Shown here: one piece after another, positions 5,635 to 6,016 of the stretch
Layout: each line of letters opens with the position of its first letter
Position numbering within the stretch: position 1 is the first letter of the stretch
Made by a program: the position numbers and the translations under genes
Notes under the pieces: model-generated
Database searches by the model: none
What the model was told of the DNA's origin: nothing
Seen by the model: only the letters and a program-made list of their open reading frames with translations
Source of the DNA: Leptolyngbya sp. SIO4C5
GTDB lineage: Bacteria; Cyanobacteriota; Cyanobacteriia; Phormidesmidales; Phormidesmidaceae
Direction: 5' to 3'
NCBI GenBank assembly: GCA_010671965.1
Contig: JAAHIC010000302.1
Coordinates: 1 to 6,016, forward strand
DNA length: 6,016 bases

Positions 5635-5640
5635 GAGGAA
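5635..5640 (+). promoter_or_regulatory. Ribosome binding site GAGGAA for the Uma2-family gene
   Basis: GAGGAA is placed 8 bases before ATG 5649, which fixes the start of the truncated gene. The 40-base gap from the hydrolase stop also contains a -10-like CATAAT (5611-5616) without a -35 at suitable spacing. GGCGGC (5600-5605) could pair with GCCGCC (5627-5632). Confidence 0.6.
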
Positions 5641-5648
5641 GTAGTTTC

Positions 5649-6016
5649 ATGGAGCAGATCGCTAGCCTGCGTACAGATGCCTGGATTTCGGCTCCTTGGT
5701 CAGTCTTTTTGCAAACTGCCGCAGATCCGGCTTATGAAAAGGCCAAGGGCTATTACCATCAAGGACACATGAGGTTGGAAATGCTCCCCGTTGGACATGC
5801 CCATTCGCGGGATGACGGCACGATTGCTCTGGTGGTGAATCTCTACTGCATTACTCAGGCGATCGCGTTAGAAATTTTGCCTAACTGCAGCTATCGCAAG
5901 CCAGGTATCCGCGAGTGTCAGCCTGATATATCCTGCTATTTTGGCGATCGCGCTGGCCTGATTCCCCCAGGAACTTCAGTTGTCGATCTAAATCGCTATC
6001 CGCCACCGGATTTAGA
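5649..6016 (+). CDS. Uma2-family (DUF820) putative endonuclease, 3'-truncated
   Basis: The first 122 residues of a Uma2/DUF820 protein (PF05685), a PD-(D/E)XK nuclease-fold family greatly expanded in cyanobacteria and of largely untested function. Visible features are YEKAKGYYHQGHMRLEMLPVGHAHS (about 29-53, in outline the Y..G....MP.G..H motif), a helical ALVVNLYCITQAI (60-72), and QPDISCYFGD (91-100), which carries a likely active-site aspartate. Then comes RYPPPDL (116-122), the start of the PPDLVIEV-type strand at which the window ends. The expected E-x-K residues would lie beyond the edge. It was not in the long-frame set because it runs off the window, but the start and ribosome site are clear. 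HIP1 octamers fall at 5859-5866 and 5944-5951. It lies 40 bases after the hydrolase gene and may be co-transcribed. Confidence 0.85.
   Translation, partial: MEQIASLRTDAWISAPWSVFLQTAADPAYEKAKGYYHQGHMRLEMLPVGHAHSRDDGTIALVVNLYCITQAIALEILPNCSYRKPGIRECQPDISCYFGDRAGLIPPGTSVVDLNRYPPPDL

Overview
The window looks like ordinary cyanobacterial chromosome. Perfect copies of the palindrome GCGATCGC (HIP1), the hallmark repeat of many cyanobacterial genomes, occur 12 times in about 6 kb. The gene content fits: a DUF2064/family-2 glycosyltransferase pair, a small conserved WLDRS-type protein, and a Uma2-family protein. The genus cannot be fixed from the sequence. No tRNA, rRNA, CRISPR array, intact insertion sequence or phage module was found.

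Layout. Bases 1-102 form a perfect 42-bp inverted repeat around an 18-base loop, starting at base 1. The right arm is real coding sequence and the left arm is probably a fold-back artefact of a contig end. From there to 1151 lie two overlapping + strand glycosyltransferase genes: a 5'-truncated DUF2064/TIGR04282-type gene, then a TIGR04283-type gene starting at GTG 450. Both types are labelled arsenosugar biosynthesis glycosyltransferases in current naming. Bases 1152-1733 are an AT-richer, gene-poor spacer with a short possible IS5-type transposase remnant. A stand-alone RsbW-like ATP-binding protein follows (1734-2183). It converges, with a 2-base gap, on a small conserved minus-strand gene (2186-2485). 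A divergent gene (2565-2915) encodes a coiled-coil protein with a C-terminal membrane segment. Next come asnS (3063-4454) and, 8 bases later, a 60-residue zinc-ribbon protein (4463-4645), ending at a strong intrinsic terminator (4746-4774). A new transcription unit, with a promoter carrying a palindrome in its spacer, encodes a class-3 lipase-like hydrolase (4877-5608). A Uma2-family gene begins at 5649 and runs off the window end.

Working together. The two glycosyltransferases probably form a translationally coupled pair. asnS and the zinc-ribbon gene probably share a transcript. The other genes look like independent single-gene units. No convincing new multi-gene system was found. The points most worth a second look are the terminal fold-back, the HIP1 octamers that encode both zinc knuckles of the 60-residue protein, the palindrome inside the lipase promoter, and the possible transposase remnant.
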